A stretch of DNA of 14,744 nucleotides from Vulcanimicrobiota bacterium (GCA_014304965.1 JACRTZ010000262.1:1-14744), one strand, 5' to 3'. Numbered from the stretch's first letter, positions 1 through 7,233 are shown. The notes: generated by a model not told the origin, from the letters alone. Numbers and translations are program-made.

Positions 1-1299
1 CGCGAGCACCGCGCGCGCGAGCGTCGCCCAGTCGGTGGCGAGCGCCGCGCCCGCAATGGTGAAGCCGCGTTTCGCAGACTCCGCATCGCCGCGCGCGAAG
101 GCATCGCTCGGGACGTAGCCGAGCGCGTTCGCCGCACAGGTCGGCGTTAGCGCGACGCGCGCGCCCGCGTCCGTCTCGAGCACTAGATAATCGTCCGGAT
201 CGCCGGGCGCGGGCCGCACGAAGACCGGCCGCGCTCCCTCCAGCATCTGCGGAGGCGTAAAGGCGGCGTACGAAAAGCCGGCGATGTGCGCCGAGCGCGG
301 GCCGACATCGCGAACCGCGGCGGCGCCGGATTGCGCGCGATCGATGCGGATCAAGCTGCCGCCCGCGATCGCAAGCGTGCGGACGTCGAGGGTTCGTAAC
401 ATGGTCCGGTGCCCGCCGACACGCGCCGCGCGCATTTGCGGCAGGCCGCGGCGGATCACCGAACAATCGGCGCTCGTGCCGCCGACTTCGATGAAGATGC
501 CGTCGGTCACGTGCTCGGCAAGCAGCGCACCCGCAATTCCGGCGGCGGGCCCCGACAGCATCGTTGCGATCGGCCGGCGCGCGACTTCGCGCACGTCCAT
601 CACCCCGCCGTCGCTGCGCATGATCATCAGCGGCGCGTCGATGCCCGCGCGCGCCACCGCGCCCGCCGTCATCTCGGCCGTGCGCACCATCGTCGGCAGC
701 ATCGCCGCATTGAGGACGGCCGTTCGCGTTCGCGCACGCAGGCCGTAGGTCGAAGCCACTTCGTGACCCGCCGTCGCGGGCCGTCCCCGCTCGCGCGCCC
801 GCGCGACCGCGCCGCGCTCGTTTGCGGGACGGTCCACGCCGAAGGCTTCGCTCGCCGCGACGGACTCGACGTTCGCGCGATCGAGTTCGTCGAGGGCGCG
901 CTCGAGCGACGCCGGATCGCCCGCTCGCGCAAACGCAATGGCCGGCGCCAGCACTGCATTGGGACCGAGACGAAGTGGCGGCACGCGCAACTGCGCGCGA
1001 GCGAAGGGGGCGAACGCACCGTGCAGCGCGACGATCCCCACGCGCGCAACGTCGCCTTCGAGCAAGGCGTTCGTCGCCTGGGTCGTGGAGTGCGCGATGA
1101 ACGCAATACGCGCCGCATCCACCGCCGGATCGTCGAGCAAGGCCCGCAATCCCGCGACGATGCCGGCCGCGACGCCGTCCGCCGCACGATGCGTCGTGGG
1201 CACTTTCACGCGCGCGACGATCGCATGACTTGCGGCATCCACCGCCACGACGTCGGTAAACGTTCCCCCAACGTCGATTCCGACACGAAGTGTCGTCAT
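1..1299 (-). CDS. Hydantoinase/oxoprolinase family protein, N-terminal part (runs off left edge)
   Basis: Translating the minus strand from ATG at 1299 gives 433 uninterrupted codons to the window edge, so the C-terminus is missing. Visible motifs are those of the hydantoinase A/5-oxoprolinase family, ATP-dependent cyclic-amide hydrolases with an actin-like fold: GIDVGGTFTD at residues 7-16 (phosphate loop), HSTTQATNALLEG at 70-82, MRSDGGV at 227-233, SGPAAG at 249-254 and EVGGTSADCS at 271-280. Members open ring amides such as hydantoins or 5-oxoproline, or act as acetone-carboxylase-type subunits; the substrate cannot be read here. ATGs at 1305 and 1317 are also in frame and no good Shine-Dalgarno distinguishes them; 1299 is chosen because family proteins begin just before the GIDVGGT loop. 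It lies 112 nt downstream of a same-strand permease, suggesting one transcript. A partner hydantoinase B gene would be expected beyond the left edge. Confidence 0.93.
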   Translation of the reverse strand, partial: MTTLRVGIDVGGTFTDVVAVDAASHAIVARVKVPTTHRAADGVAAGIVAGLRALLDDPAVDAARIAFIAHSTTQATNALLEGDVARVGIVALHGAFAPFARAQLRVPPLRLGPNAVLAPAIAFARAGDPASLERALDELDRANVESVAASEAFGVDRPANERGAVARARERGRPATAGHEVASTYGLRARTRTAVLNAAMLPTMVRTAEMTAGAVARAGIDAPLMIMRSDGGVMDVREVARRPIATMLSGPAAGIAGALLAEHVTDGIFIEVGGTSADCSVIRRGLPQMRAARVGGHRTMLRTLDVRTLAIAGGSLIRIDRAQSGAAAVRDVGPRSAHIAGFSYAAFTPPQMLEGARPVFVRPAPGDPDDYLVLETDAGARVALTPTCAANALGYVPSDAFARGDAESAKRGFTIAGAALATDWATLARAVLA

Positions 1300-1306
1300 C
1301 GACATT

Positions 1307-1380
1307 GGGGACCCCATTGGTTATAAAGGCACTTCGCCTTCGGCTCCGCGCCCCCATACGGCAAAGCCCGATGGGACCCC
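1307..1380. repeat. Pair of GGG(G)ACCCC motifs in the permease-hydantoinase gap
   Basis: The near-palindrome TGGGGACCCCA lies at 1306-1316, and a shorter copy, TGGGACCCC, at 1372-1380. They bracket about 57 bp that also contain the CCTTCGGCTCCGCG stretch. The segment lies just upstream of the hydantoinase start. It could be a small interspersed palindromic repeat, a pair of operator sites, or chance in GC-rich DNA. The sequence shows only the motif pair; the function is unknown. Confidence 0.35.
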
Positions 1381-1411
1381 GCGTTGTGACCCACGGATGC
1401 CCTAGCAGGCT

Positions 1412-3529
1412 TCATTGGCCGGTGTATGGTGCGCCGAGCGCTACGTGCAGGTTCTGCGATCCGCGCACGAGGTCGAAATCGTGCGGCAGCCCGTCGTACG
1501 CTCGCCGCTGCGTCTGGAAGGTACCGTACTCCCACCAGAATTTTCCGTCGAGCTTGACGACGATGTCGTTGGTGCGCAAGCCCGCCGCGTATGCGGGTCC
1601 GCCGGTTCGAACGAAAGCGCGCATCTGTCCGTCGTTCGTCTTAAACAGTGAATAGAAATACGTCGGTCCGGTTGCCGGATCGTACGCGAGCCCGCGCGCA
1701 AACAGCGCCGCTGACAACGCAGGCTGTTCGAGCGTCCACGTTCGCAGCCGGAAAAGGGCTGCGAGCCCCGCGCGTTCGAGCGGAGCGTCCGATGCGAGGG
1801 GCCGCGGGTCGTCGCCGGTGACGTGCCACTGATCGACGGGCCAGCCCGCGCAGTCGCGCAGTTCAAGCGCCGTGTCCATTCCGCCGGGCATCCCGGGGGC
1901 GCCGTAAAACTCGGTGCGCACCACCGCAAGCGCGGTGAACGGCGCGTTCGCGCATGCGCTCGCGACGGGCGGCGCATCGAGCCACACCGCGTGCAGATCG
2001 CTCCAACCCCCGGCAACCTGGCGGTATGCGGCAAACGCCGCCGGATGCGAACGCGCGTCCGCAGGCGCCACCGCGAGCGTGCGCGAGACCTCGGGCGCGG
2101 CGAACACGAACGACGCGGCCGGCATCGTCGCGGCCGCAGCGGCCGAAGCCGGCGCAAAGGGCGCAATCCCGAGCAGCTTCGGCCCGAACAGCGCGACCGC
2201 CAGCGTGGCGGCAGTCGCGACCCCGACCTGAAACGGCAACGTGAGCCGCGTGATCTCGTCAACGCGCACGCCCGTAAAATTCGCAACCCAAACGTTCTGC
2301 GTGTTGGTCGGATCGCACGCGTTCTGCACCTGCACGACGGCCATGAGCGCCGCAACGAGAGCGAGCGGCGGCATGACTCCGAGCCCCGCCAAAATCGTGT
2401 ATACCGCGATTCCGACGCCGAACGGGTTGAGCGGTCCGCGATAAAGCGCGAGCCAGCTCAGCAATCCGAACAAGACGACGTACCCGACCGCACCGTGCGG
2501 GGCGATCGCGCGGACCAGCGGAGCGAGCGCGGCGTTCACGCTCGGCAAAGCGGTCGCCGCCAGCAGCATGCCGATCCCCATGAACAGCACGATCGCCGGC
2601 GCGACGTCTTCGACGCCGCGAATCGCGGCCGCAACCAGCGTCGGCACGAATGCTTTGGGGCGCGCCGCCGCTGCACCGTACACCGCGGAGATTGCGAACG
2701 CGACCAGCGGGTTGACGCCCAAGAAAAAGTAGAGCAAGATCGGCAGCACGGGCGCGATCAACGCGTACGGCGGCACGCGCTTGCGGGGCGCGTCGTCCCC
2801 GGCCGCGAGCGCCCAGTTCGCGCTGCCGCGCGCGCTGCGAAAGCGCAGAAACGCGAAGAGCAGCAGTGCGAGCACATCGATGCCGGCCAAAACGAGCGCG
2901 TACGGACCCAATTGTTCGCGCGTCACGCCGAAGGTCGTCGTATAGAATTTCCACTGCGCGATGTTGAAGATGAAGCCGAGGGCGAACGACAGCAAGAAGA
3001 GCGTTGCGGCGAGCCGGCGCGGCACGCCGACCGTCATCATAATCGGCAGCACGATGGATCCGACCATGATGATCGCGCCGAGGCCGGTCAGCGACGTGAA
3101 CAGCACCGCGACGGCAGCGCACAGCACCAAAGCCAGCGCGGCCGGCCGGTCGCCGCCGTATTCGGCGGCGAAAACCACGATCGTCTCGGCGATTCCCGTC
3201 GCAAGCGTTACGCGCGATAGCCACGCGCCGAAGATGACGGTCGCGATCACGGCGGCGAGTTTCACCGAGCCGTCGGCGACCACGCTTGCGATTTGGACGG
3301 GCGATGCGCCGGACACGGCGGCGATCGCGATGGCCATCAACGGCACGGCCAGCAAGGCCGGCAGCACGCGCCGGTACATGAGAAATGCGGCAAGCGCGAA
3401 GACCGCCAGCATCGCGACGCCGATCACGAGCGCGGACGGGGCGGAATCGAGCGCGAGCGCATGGTCGCGCTCTTTAGGTAGCGAGAGGCTCGTCCCCCGG
3501 CGAGTCGCGGCCAAACAACGGCGCTTCAA
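1412..3529 (-). CDS. Multi-pass permease (ion-transporter superfamily-like) with C-terminal PDZ-like domain
   Basis: This 705-residue protein has about 12 hydrophobic segments between residues 33 and 450, including 33-52, 57-75, 130-165, 172-190, 208-228, 254-275, 310-330, 346-364, 371-398 and 430-447. Two conserved-looking loops, FTSLTGLGAIIMVGSIVLP (144-162) and NACDPTNTQNVW (403-414), resemble the re-entrant polar loops of organic-acid carriers of the CitMHS/GntP/DctM type. I cannot assign the exact family. Residues 460-630 are a non-membrane, probably extracytoplasmic region. It ends in a PDZ-like module (about 634-698: GGPAYAAGLRTNDIVVKLDGK, then LVRGSQNLHVAL), which is unusual for a carrier. 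The only upstream in-frame start is TTG at 3529; a GTG near residue 35 is the alternative, but it would cut into TM1. The hydantoinase follows on the same strand, so the carrier may import its substrate (inference). Confidence 0.85.
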   Translation of the reverse strand: MKRRCLAATRRGTSLSLPKERDHALALDSAPSALVIGVAMLAVFALAAFLMYRRVLPALLAVPLMAIAIAAVSGASPVQIASVVADGSVKLAAVIATVIFGAWLSRVTLATGIAETIVVFAAEYGGDRPAALALVLCAAVAVLFTSLTGLGAIIMVGSIVLPIMMTVGVPRRLAATLFLLSFALGFIFNIAQWKFYTTTFGVTREQLGPYALVLAGIDVLALLLFAFLRFRSARGSANWALAAGDDAPRKRVPPYALIAPVLPILLYFFLGVNPLVAFAISAVYGAAAARPKAFVPTLVAAAIRGVEDVAPAIVLFMGIGMLLAATALPSVNAALAPLVRAIAPHGAVGYVVLFGLLSWLALYRGPLNPFGVGIAVYTILAGLGVMPPLALVAALMAVVQVQNACDPTNTQNVWVANFTGVRVDEITRLTLPFQVGVATAATLAVALFGPKLLGIAPFAPASAAAAATMPAASFVFAAPEVSRTLAVAPADARSHPAAFAAYRQVAGGWSDLHAVWLDAPPVASACANAPFTALAVVRTEFYGAPGMPGGMDTALELRDCAGWPVDQWHVTGDDPRPLASDAPLERAGLAALFRLRTWTLEQPALSAALFARGLAYDPATGPTYFYSLFKTNDGQMRAFVRTGGPAYAAGLRTNDIVVKLDGKFWWEYGTFQTQRRAYDGLPHDFDLVRGSQNLHVALGAPYTGQ

Positions 3530-3572
3530 CCGGTCGACTGAAACGCTAGGCGAGACCGCCGAGCGCTGCTAA

Positions 3573-3600
3573 CTTATAGGTAGTTCTACTCATTCCAAAA
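3573..3600 (-). promoter_or_regulatory. Possible sigma70-type promoter for the permease gene
   Basis: On the minus strand, TATAAG (complement of 3573-3578) is preceded by TTTTGG (complement of 3595-3600) with a 16-nt spacer. The stretch is much more AT-rich than the flanking DNA. A start site near 3566 would give a leader of about 37 nt before the TTG codon at 3529. The match is to consensus only. Confidence 0.4.
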
Positions 3601-3607
3601 ATTCGCC

Positions 3608-3620
3608 GCTACATGGTAGC
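3608..3620. promoter_or_regulatory. Dyad GCTAC-ATG-GTAGC in the divergent promoter region
   Basis: Perfect 5-bp arms with a 3-nt centre lie between the divergent permease and secreted-protein genes, about 33 nt before the plus-strand start codon. The position suits an operator or a small 5' UTR hairpin for the plus-strand gene. With arms this short, chance is a real alternative. Confidence 0.3.
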
Positions 3621-3652
3621 ATAAGCCGACTCGATTTCTGAGGTATGATGCT

Positions 3653-5164
3653 ATGCGTCTTTATTTAGCCCTTCTGCTCGGCGTGGCTGGCGTATTCGCC
3701 GGGTCGCCGGCGCTTGCGAAGCACGGCGGGAGCCACATCACGAATGCGTTCGACGACAGCCAGCTGTCCGCCGCCCGCGCATATTGCGCGCAACGCTACT
3801 CGCCCAACGACGTCGTGCGACGCGATAACAACTTGACGTCGCAGCTGTACGGCAAGCAAGGCTACAATACATACTACGTCAAGCTGAACAGCAAGTATTT
3901 GACCGATCGGAATTATGGTTTTTCCGGCTCGCTGTATTGCATGGCCGAGGCCGTTTTGTCGGGTTGGAAAGAACATAAGGACGATGGAAGCTTTGCCTCC
4001 CTCGACACGGCCGTCACCGATTTGATGCAAAAGAGCCCCCCCACGACCGGCGCGTATGCCGATTGGGTCGCCTACTGCAAGCCAGACGTCGCCGTCTGGT
4101 CGCTCGAGCAGCTATCGCACGACGTTGCGAATATCTCGCATCAGGGCACCGTGTGGTTTTACGCTAAGCAAAACGGCCTCAAGTGGCAAGAACAGTCCGG
4201 AAAAGGCTCGTCGTACGCCAACCATTTCGCTTGCTTGAAGTCGATCCAAAGTCCAAGCGAAGATTACGCTGTTTACGATGCCGCGATTAGAGCAAACATC
4301 GCCGCTCGCGACAAGGCGGCCGCCGACAAACTCGCTGCCGAGAAGGCGGCGCAACAACACGCGGCCGCCGGAAACTTGCCGCCCGGCGTCACGAAGATCG
4401 CGACCGTCCATCGCCTGACGAACGGCGACGGTCTTCTGCTGTTCACGCCGACCGAAGCCTGGGTGCTACCGAAAAGCGCGCCTGCCTACTCGATCGACCA
4501 AAACGGCGTCGTCACGGCGACGTTTACCGGTAACGGCCAAACGGCACTCTTCAAAATAAATGGCGTCATCAGCCCCAGCGGATCCAACATTCTCACGAAC
4601 GCGGGAGCCAACGTTATTTCGAACGACGGCAATTCGCTCGTCGCGGCGGGCGCCGGGAATCTCGTTGCTTCTGGTGCCGGAAACCTGGTCGCTTCCGGCG
4701 CCGGAAATTTCACGAGCCTCAGCGGCCTAGGCGGAAGTTCGCTGCTGAAGACGTTCTCGCTCATCTCACAGGACGGCGGCTCGCTCCAAGCCTCGATATC
4801 GAATTTCATCAGTCACAATGGCAGCGCGCTGGTCGGTAACAGCGGAGGGACGCTGATCCAGCTCGCCACATCTTCGATCGTTCCGCGCCTCGACACGTCT
4901 CTCTACGGAGCAAACAGCGTGAACTTTAGTGCCGGCGGTTACGGACTCGCCGACACCAACGGCAATCCGACGGTCTATGCGGATAAGGCGAAGGTTCCGT
5001 CGACGTGTACGGCCTCTCCGTCACAAGCGCGAGGAGGCAAGGGGTCGAGCATCGTCTTGGCTTTGAAGGGCAAGAAATACGCCACCGTGAGCGCCTCCCC
5101 GAGCGAAGTGCTCGGATTCGCGTGCCTCGCAGATCTGAAGGGCTGGGCCTCCTCCGGTAAGTGA
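3653..5164 (+). CDS. Secreted protein of unknown function with Gly/Asn-rich repeat region
   Basis: The gene encodes 503 residues. A Sec signal peptide is clear: MRLY, a hydrophobic core at 4-17, then a SPALA site with cleavage near residue 22. The start is supported by GAGG at 3640-3643, nine bases ahead. The mature N-terminal half has four cysteines (C45, C96, C142, C194), many aromatics and an Ala/Lys-rich helix at about 208-240. Residues 305-410 form a low-complexity Gly/Asn/Ser region with three LVA(A/S)GAGN octads (329-352) and looser ISNDG / ISQDGG / ISHNG turns, suggesting a beta-solenoid or fibrous surface segment. The C-terminal 70 residues are compact and carry C452 and C491. The gene is visibly less GC-rich than its neighbours, with more A/T at third positions. 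I recognise no family. An export-dependent surface or matrix protein is a guess. Confidence 0.88.
   Translation: MRLYLALLLGVAGVFAGSPALAKHGGSHITNAFDDSQLSAARAYCAQRYSPNDVVRRDNNLTSQLYGKQGYNTYYVKLNSKYLTDRNYGFSGSLYCMAEAVLSGWKEHKDDGSFASLDTAVTDLMQKSPPTTGAYADWVAYCKPDVAVWSLEQLSHDVANISHQGTVWFYAKQNGLKWQEQSGKGSSYANHFACLKSIQSPSEDYAVYDAAIRANIAARDKAAADKLAAEKAAQQHAAAGNLPPGVTKIATVHRLTNGDGLLLFTPTEAWVLPKSAPAYSIDQNGVVTATFTGNGQTALFKINGVISPSGSNILTNAGANVISNDGNSLVAAGAGNLVASGAGNLVASGAGNFTSLSGLGGSSLLKTFSLISQDGGSLQASISNFISHNGSALVGNSGGTLIQLATSSIVPRLDTSLYGANSVNFSAGGYGLADTNGNPTVYADKAKVPSTCTASPSQARGGKGSSIVLALKGKKYATVSASPSEVLGFACLADLKGWASSGK
4637..4708 (+). repeat. Three tandem 24-bp repeats encoding LVA(A/S)GAGN
   Basis: Three consecutive 24-bp units encode LVAAGAGN, LVASGAGN and LVASGAGN (residues 329-352 of the secreted protein). 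Synonymous positions differ between units (for example ctcgttgcttct against ctggtcgcttcc). The repeat is therefore conserved at protein level and is not a fresh DNA duplication. A degenerate unit (NSLVAAG, preceded by GANVISNDG) leads into it. Confidence 0.85.
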
Positions 5165-5192
5165 CTCCTCGAAGCTCGGCGTAGAAGTCGTT

Positions 5193-5227
5193 ACCTGCGC
5201 AGCACCGCTAGACGGCGCTGCGCAGGT
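5193..5227 (+). terminator. Strong stem-loop 28 nt after the secreted-protein stop codon, no U-tract
   Basis: ACCTGCGCAGC (5193-5203) and GCTGCGCAGGT (5217-5227) are perfectly complementary. Inside them CCG/CGG pairs once more after one mismatch, leaving a CTAGA loop. No run of T follows (TCGCTCTGG), so it is not a classical intrinsic terminator. A 3'-end stabilising hairpin or a U-less terminator for the 503-aa gene fits its position. Confidence 0.45.
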
Positions 5228-5473
5228 TCGCTCTGGCGCGCTGCAGGCGCTCGACTGCCGACACTTGGCCGACTACAGATAAGCCGCAATCACGTCAGCA
5301 GTCGGGCCCGCCTGATACGCCCGGCTTCCAGCCAGATCGTGCGCACGCACGAGGGCGATAAGTACTCCCGCGAGCAGTGCGAAGAAAAGCGATCTGGGCT
5401 TTGCCTGCCTCGTCGACTTGCAGGCCGCGAAGCCGGCCTGGACGTCGCAGTAAGCTACCAGAACCCGCATGCT

Positions 5474-5507
5474 GAGAGGCCGGGCGAAAGCCCGGCCTCT
5501 CTTTTTT
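5474..5507 (+). terminator. Rho-independent terminator
   Basis: The stem GAGAGGCCGGGC (5474-5485) and GCCCGGCCTCTC (5490-5501) is perfect over 12 bp, is closed by a GAAA tetraloop and is followed directly by six Ts (5502-5507). No A-tract lies on the other side, so it acts on plus-strand transcripts. The nearest plus-strand stop codon is 310 nt upstream. It therefore ends either a long 3' UTR of the secreted-protein gene or an independent small RNA from 5230-5474, where no convincing gene is seen. Confidence 0.92.
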
Positions 5508-5540
5508 CTCCTCCCTCATCAGTCATTCTCAATGCGTAAA

Positions 5541-5729
5541 TCTACGGAGCCGTCGAGGCCGGCACTACACCATCGGCGGGGACAGGCAGCGGCAGGCCAA
5601 GCGCGTTCCTCGCAGCTCGGCAAAACAGGCGCACCGCTTGGCTCTCTGCGGTGAAGCAAACGTCCCCCCGGGCATGGGAGCAAGAGCGCGGTCCTCGGCT
5701 GCTCGCGCCGGGCGGCGACCATCCGGAGA
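5541..5729 (+). ncRNA. Candidate structured RNA: nested inverted repeats forming a rod of about 190 nt
   Basis: No acceptable ORF covers 5508-5879. From outside in, these segments pair co-linearly: 5541-5548 with 5722-5729 (one mismatch); GCCGTCGAGG 5549-5558 with CCTCGGCTGC 5693-5702 (one mismatch, one G-U); an open 11 x 15 nt internal loop; CCAT 5570-5573 with ATGG 5674-5677; CGG 5574-5576 with CCG 5668-5670; GGGGAC 5578-5583 with GTCCCC 5662-5667; CAG 5593-5595 with CTG 5646-5648; and GCCAAGCG 5596-5603 with CGCTTGGC 5635-5642. A small CGCC/GGCG hairpin sits on the 3' side between the outer stems. The G-U pair favours the plus strand. Length, the large internal loop and a 3' end reading GGCGACCATCCGGAGAG recall 6S RNA, but I cannot assign it. 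A 5' leader structure of the DUF5671 gene, or GC-driven chance, are alternatives. Confidence 0.35.
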
Positions 5730-5879
5730 GGCAGGGCAGAAGCCGGTTCTCCTAACTTTCCGCACTTTTCGCGCCGGCGCAACCACACGGGGCGCTTCAG
5801 GCTCATCTCCGTAATTCTACGGACGCTCGGAACGCGGCAAGGCGTTATCCTGAAACGAGCAAGAATTTCGGAGGACGAC
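5730..5879 (+). promoter_or_regulatory. Leader region of the DUF5671 gene with a small dyad
   Basis: The rest of the gene-free stretch holds a dyad CCGTA-ATTC-TACGG at 5809-5822, placed about 58 nt before the start codon. This could be an operator or a short leader hairpin. A strong ribosome-binding site, GGAGGA at 5870-5875, precedes the ATG at 5880 by 4 nt. I see no convincing -35/-10 pair; the TTATCCTGAAAC stretch near 5845 is the most AT-rich part. Confidence 0.35.
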
Positions 5880-6962
5880 ATGGCCGAGCCAAGCGACCAG
5901 AAGAACACTCCAGCTGGAACCGGACCGCTCCCGGAGTACATCGCCGCGGCCAAAGAGCGCGGGCTTAGCGACGACGTTCTGATCGCGCTGCTCCGCCAGA
6001 ACGGCTGGTCCGAACGAAGCGTCTATGCGGCCTTCTCGTCATACTACGAGCGCGAGCTGGGCATGCCGATCCCAATGCGCGGCCGGCGTTCGGAGAACGC
6101 TGCCGATGCGTTTCTCTACCTGCTGGCCTTCATCTCGCTCGGGTTCTGGACCGTTGCCGCCGGTCATCTCTTCTTCGTGCTGATCGATCGTCGATTTCCG
6201 AGCACGCTTGACAGCCCCTACCTCACGGCAGTCGGCTTGCGCCAGTCGCTCAGCTTCGAGCTCGCCACAGTCTTGATCGCGTTTCCGATCTTCATGGGGG
6301 TCAGCACGCTCATCGCCCGCGCTTTGCGCGAGCGGCCAGAATCGCGCGAGTCCGGAGTCCGCAAGTGGTTGACCTACGCCGCGCTCGTCGTCACCGCGGT
6401 CATCTTGCTGAGCGACGCGATTTGGTTCGTTTCGGCTTTCATTCACGGCGATGTAACCGTGCGTTTCGTTCTTAAGAGTTTGGTAACGCTGTCCATTGCG
6501 GGCGGAATCTTTGGTTACTACCTGCTCGCCGTGCGTCAAGAATCCAGCCCGGCGCCGCGCGACCGCATCTTCGCCGCGCTAGCGATTGTGAGCGCGCTGC
6601 TCGCCCTTGCTTTCGGTTTTGCGGACATCGGCACGCCGGCGCACGCGCGCGCCGTTTCTTCCGACGAACGCCGCGTCGAAGACCTCAAGCGTCTTGCGAG
6701 CGACGTATATTTTCGAACCGAAGCTCGACACGGCAGCCTGCCGAAGACGCTCGATCAGATTCCGTCAGCACCTCTGTACGGGGGGCGGGGAACCCGCTCC
6801 GACCCCGCTACCGGAAAGCGATACGAGTATGTGCCCCTCGGCAAGCGCGATTACCGGCTTTGCGCGAGCTTCGACACCGAGGACAAGACGAAGGATCTTC
6901 ACGAATTCGCGCACGGTTCCGGGCGGCAATGCTTTCGCCTGAGCGCCGACAAGCCGTACTAG
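5880..6962 (+). CDS. DUF5671-type membrane protein with pilin-like C-terminal tail
   Basis: The protein has 360 residues and a clear start (GGAGGA with a 4-nt spacer). Residues 17-55 form a short helical module with the pattern (I/L)xxAxxxGLSDDxxxxLLRQNGWSExxVxxAF, commonly found ahead of DUF5671 domains. Membrane segments lie at about 76-102, 125-147, 163-188 and 195-217, forming the DUF5671 core, with a fifth at 229-249. The tail (260-355, C328 and C351) contains RVEDLKRLASDVYF, then LPKTLDQIP, then DPATGKRYEYVPLGKRDYRLCASF. This resembles the soluble part of type IV pilin-like or pseudopilin-like proteins and probably faces outward. The biochemical function of DUF5671 is not known. No operon partner is obvious, since the flanking gaps exceed 150 nt. 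Confidence 0.85.
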   Translation: MAEPSDQKNTPAGTGPLPEYIAAAKERGLSDDVLIALLRQNGWSERSVYAAFSSYYERELGMPIPMRGRRSENAADAFLYLLAFISLGFWTVAAGHLFFVLIDRRFPSTLDSPYLTAVGLRQSLSFELATVLIAFPIFMGVSTLIARALRERPESRESGVRKWLTYAALVVTAVILLSDAIWFVSAFIHGDVTVRFVLKSLVTLSIAGGIFGYYLLAVRQESSPAPRDRIFAALAIVSALLALAFGFADIGTPAHARAVSSDERRVEDLKRLASDVYFRTEARHGSLPKTLDQIPSAPLYGGRGTRSDPATGKRYEYVPLGKRDYRLCASFDTEDKTKDLHEFAHGSGRQCFRLSADKPY

Positions 6963-7113
6963 GCACGCCGAAAAGCCGCCGCGAAGGCGCTCGCAGGACG
7001 CAGAAAATAAGATTTCTACCTAAAGACAGCCTCTTTTGCCGTGCTTCTAATGGCGAAGAGTCCCGGATTCCCGCACCGACCTTTCACTATCATCGAACGC
7101 TTTGGGGGCTCGA

Positions 7114-7233
7114 ATGAAGCCTTTTCTCGCGGTTACCCAAGCGCGCAAATCGTTTGCAAGAGCAAACTTCCCGCCGGAACGTATCTCACCCAAGCGCGCC
7201 GAGCACGCGCTTCGTGAAAGGCTGATCGCATGA
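7114..7233 (+). CDS. Small ORF (39 aa) overlapping the next gene by ATGA
   Basis: An ATG at 7114, preceded by GGGGG at 7104-7108, opens 39 codons (beginning MKPFLAVTQARKSFARANF) whose TGA at 7231-7233 overlaps the ATG of the next gene as ATGA. The product is short, basic and without a membrane segment or known motif. It may be a leader peptide whose translation opens the ribosome-binding site of the next gene, or a chance ORF. The coupling geometry is the only real support. Confidence 0.35.
   Translation: MKPFLAVTQARKSFARANFPPERISPKRAEHALRERLIA

Noticed and set aside
409..1326. 305-aa plus-strand ORF opposite the hydantoinase
   Set aside because: Arg/His-rich shadow frame. The minus strand encodes clear family motifs.
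1823..3220. 465-aa plus-strand ORF opposite the permease
   Set aside because: Extremely Arg/Gln/Asp-rich shadow frame typical of high-GC antisense reading. The minus-strand frame gives coherent membrane helices.
4637..4708. Tandem 24-bp units considered as a CRISPR-like or VNTR array
   Set aside because: They are in frame within a coding sequence, lack spacers and vary at synonymous sites, so they are a protein repeat.
5273..5470. 65-aa minus-strand ORF with a short hydrophobic stretch (FFALLAGVLIALV)
   Set aside because: It has no ribosome-binding site, its ATG abuts the stem of the plus-strand terminator, and nothing in it is recognisable. A real gene here cannot be excluded.
5228..5879. 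Search for tRNA, RNase P, tmRNA or SRP RNA signatures
   Set aside because: No T-loop GGTTCGA motif, no GAGGAAAGTCCGG of RNase P and no GGAAGCAG SRP loop are visible on either strand.
5519..5953. 144-aa minus-strand ORF covering the candidate RNA
   Set aside because: It overlaps the start of the well-supported DUF5671 gene, and its composition (Arg/Pro/Ser-rich, no motif) looks like translated structured or non-coding DNA.
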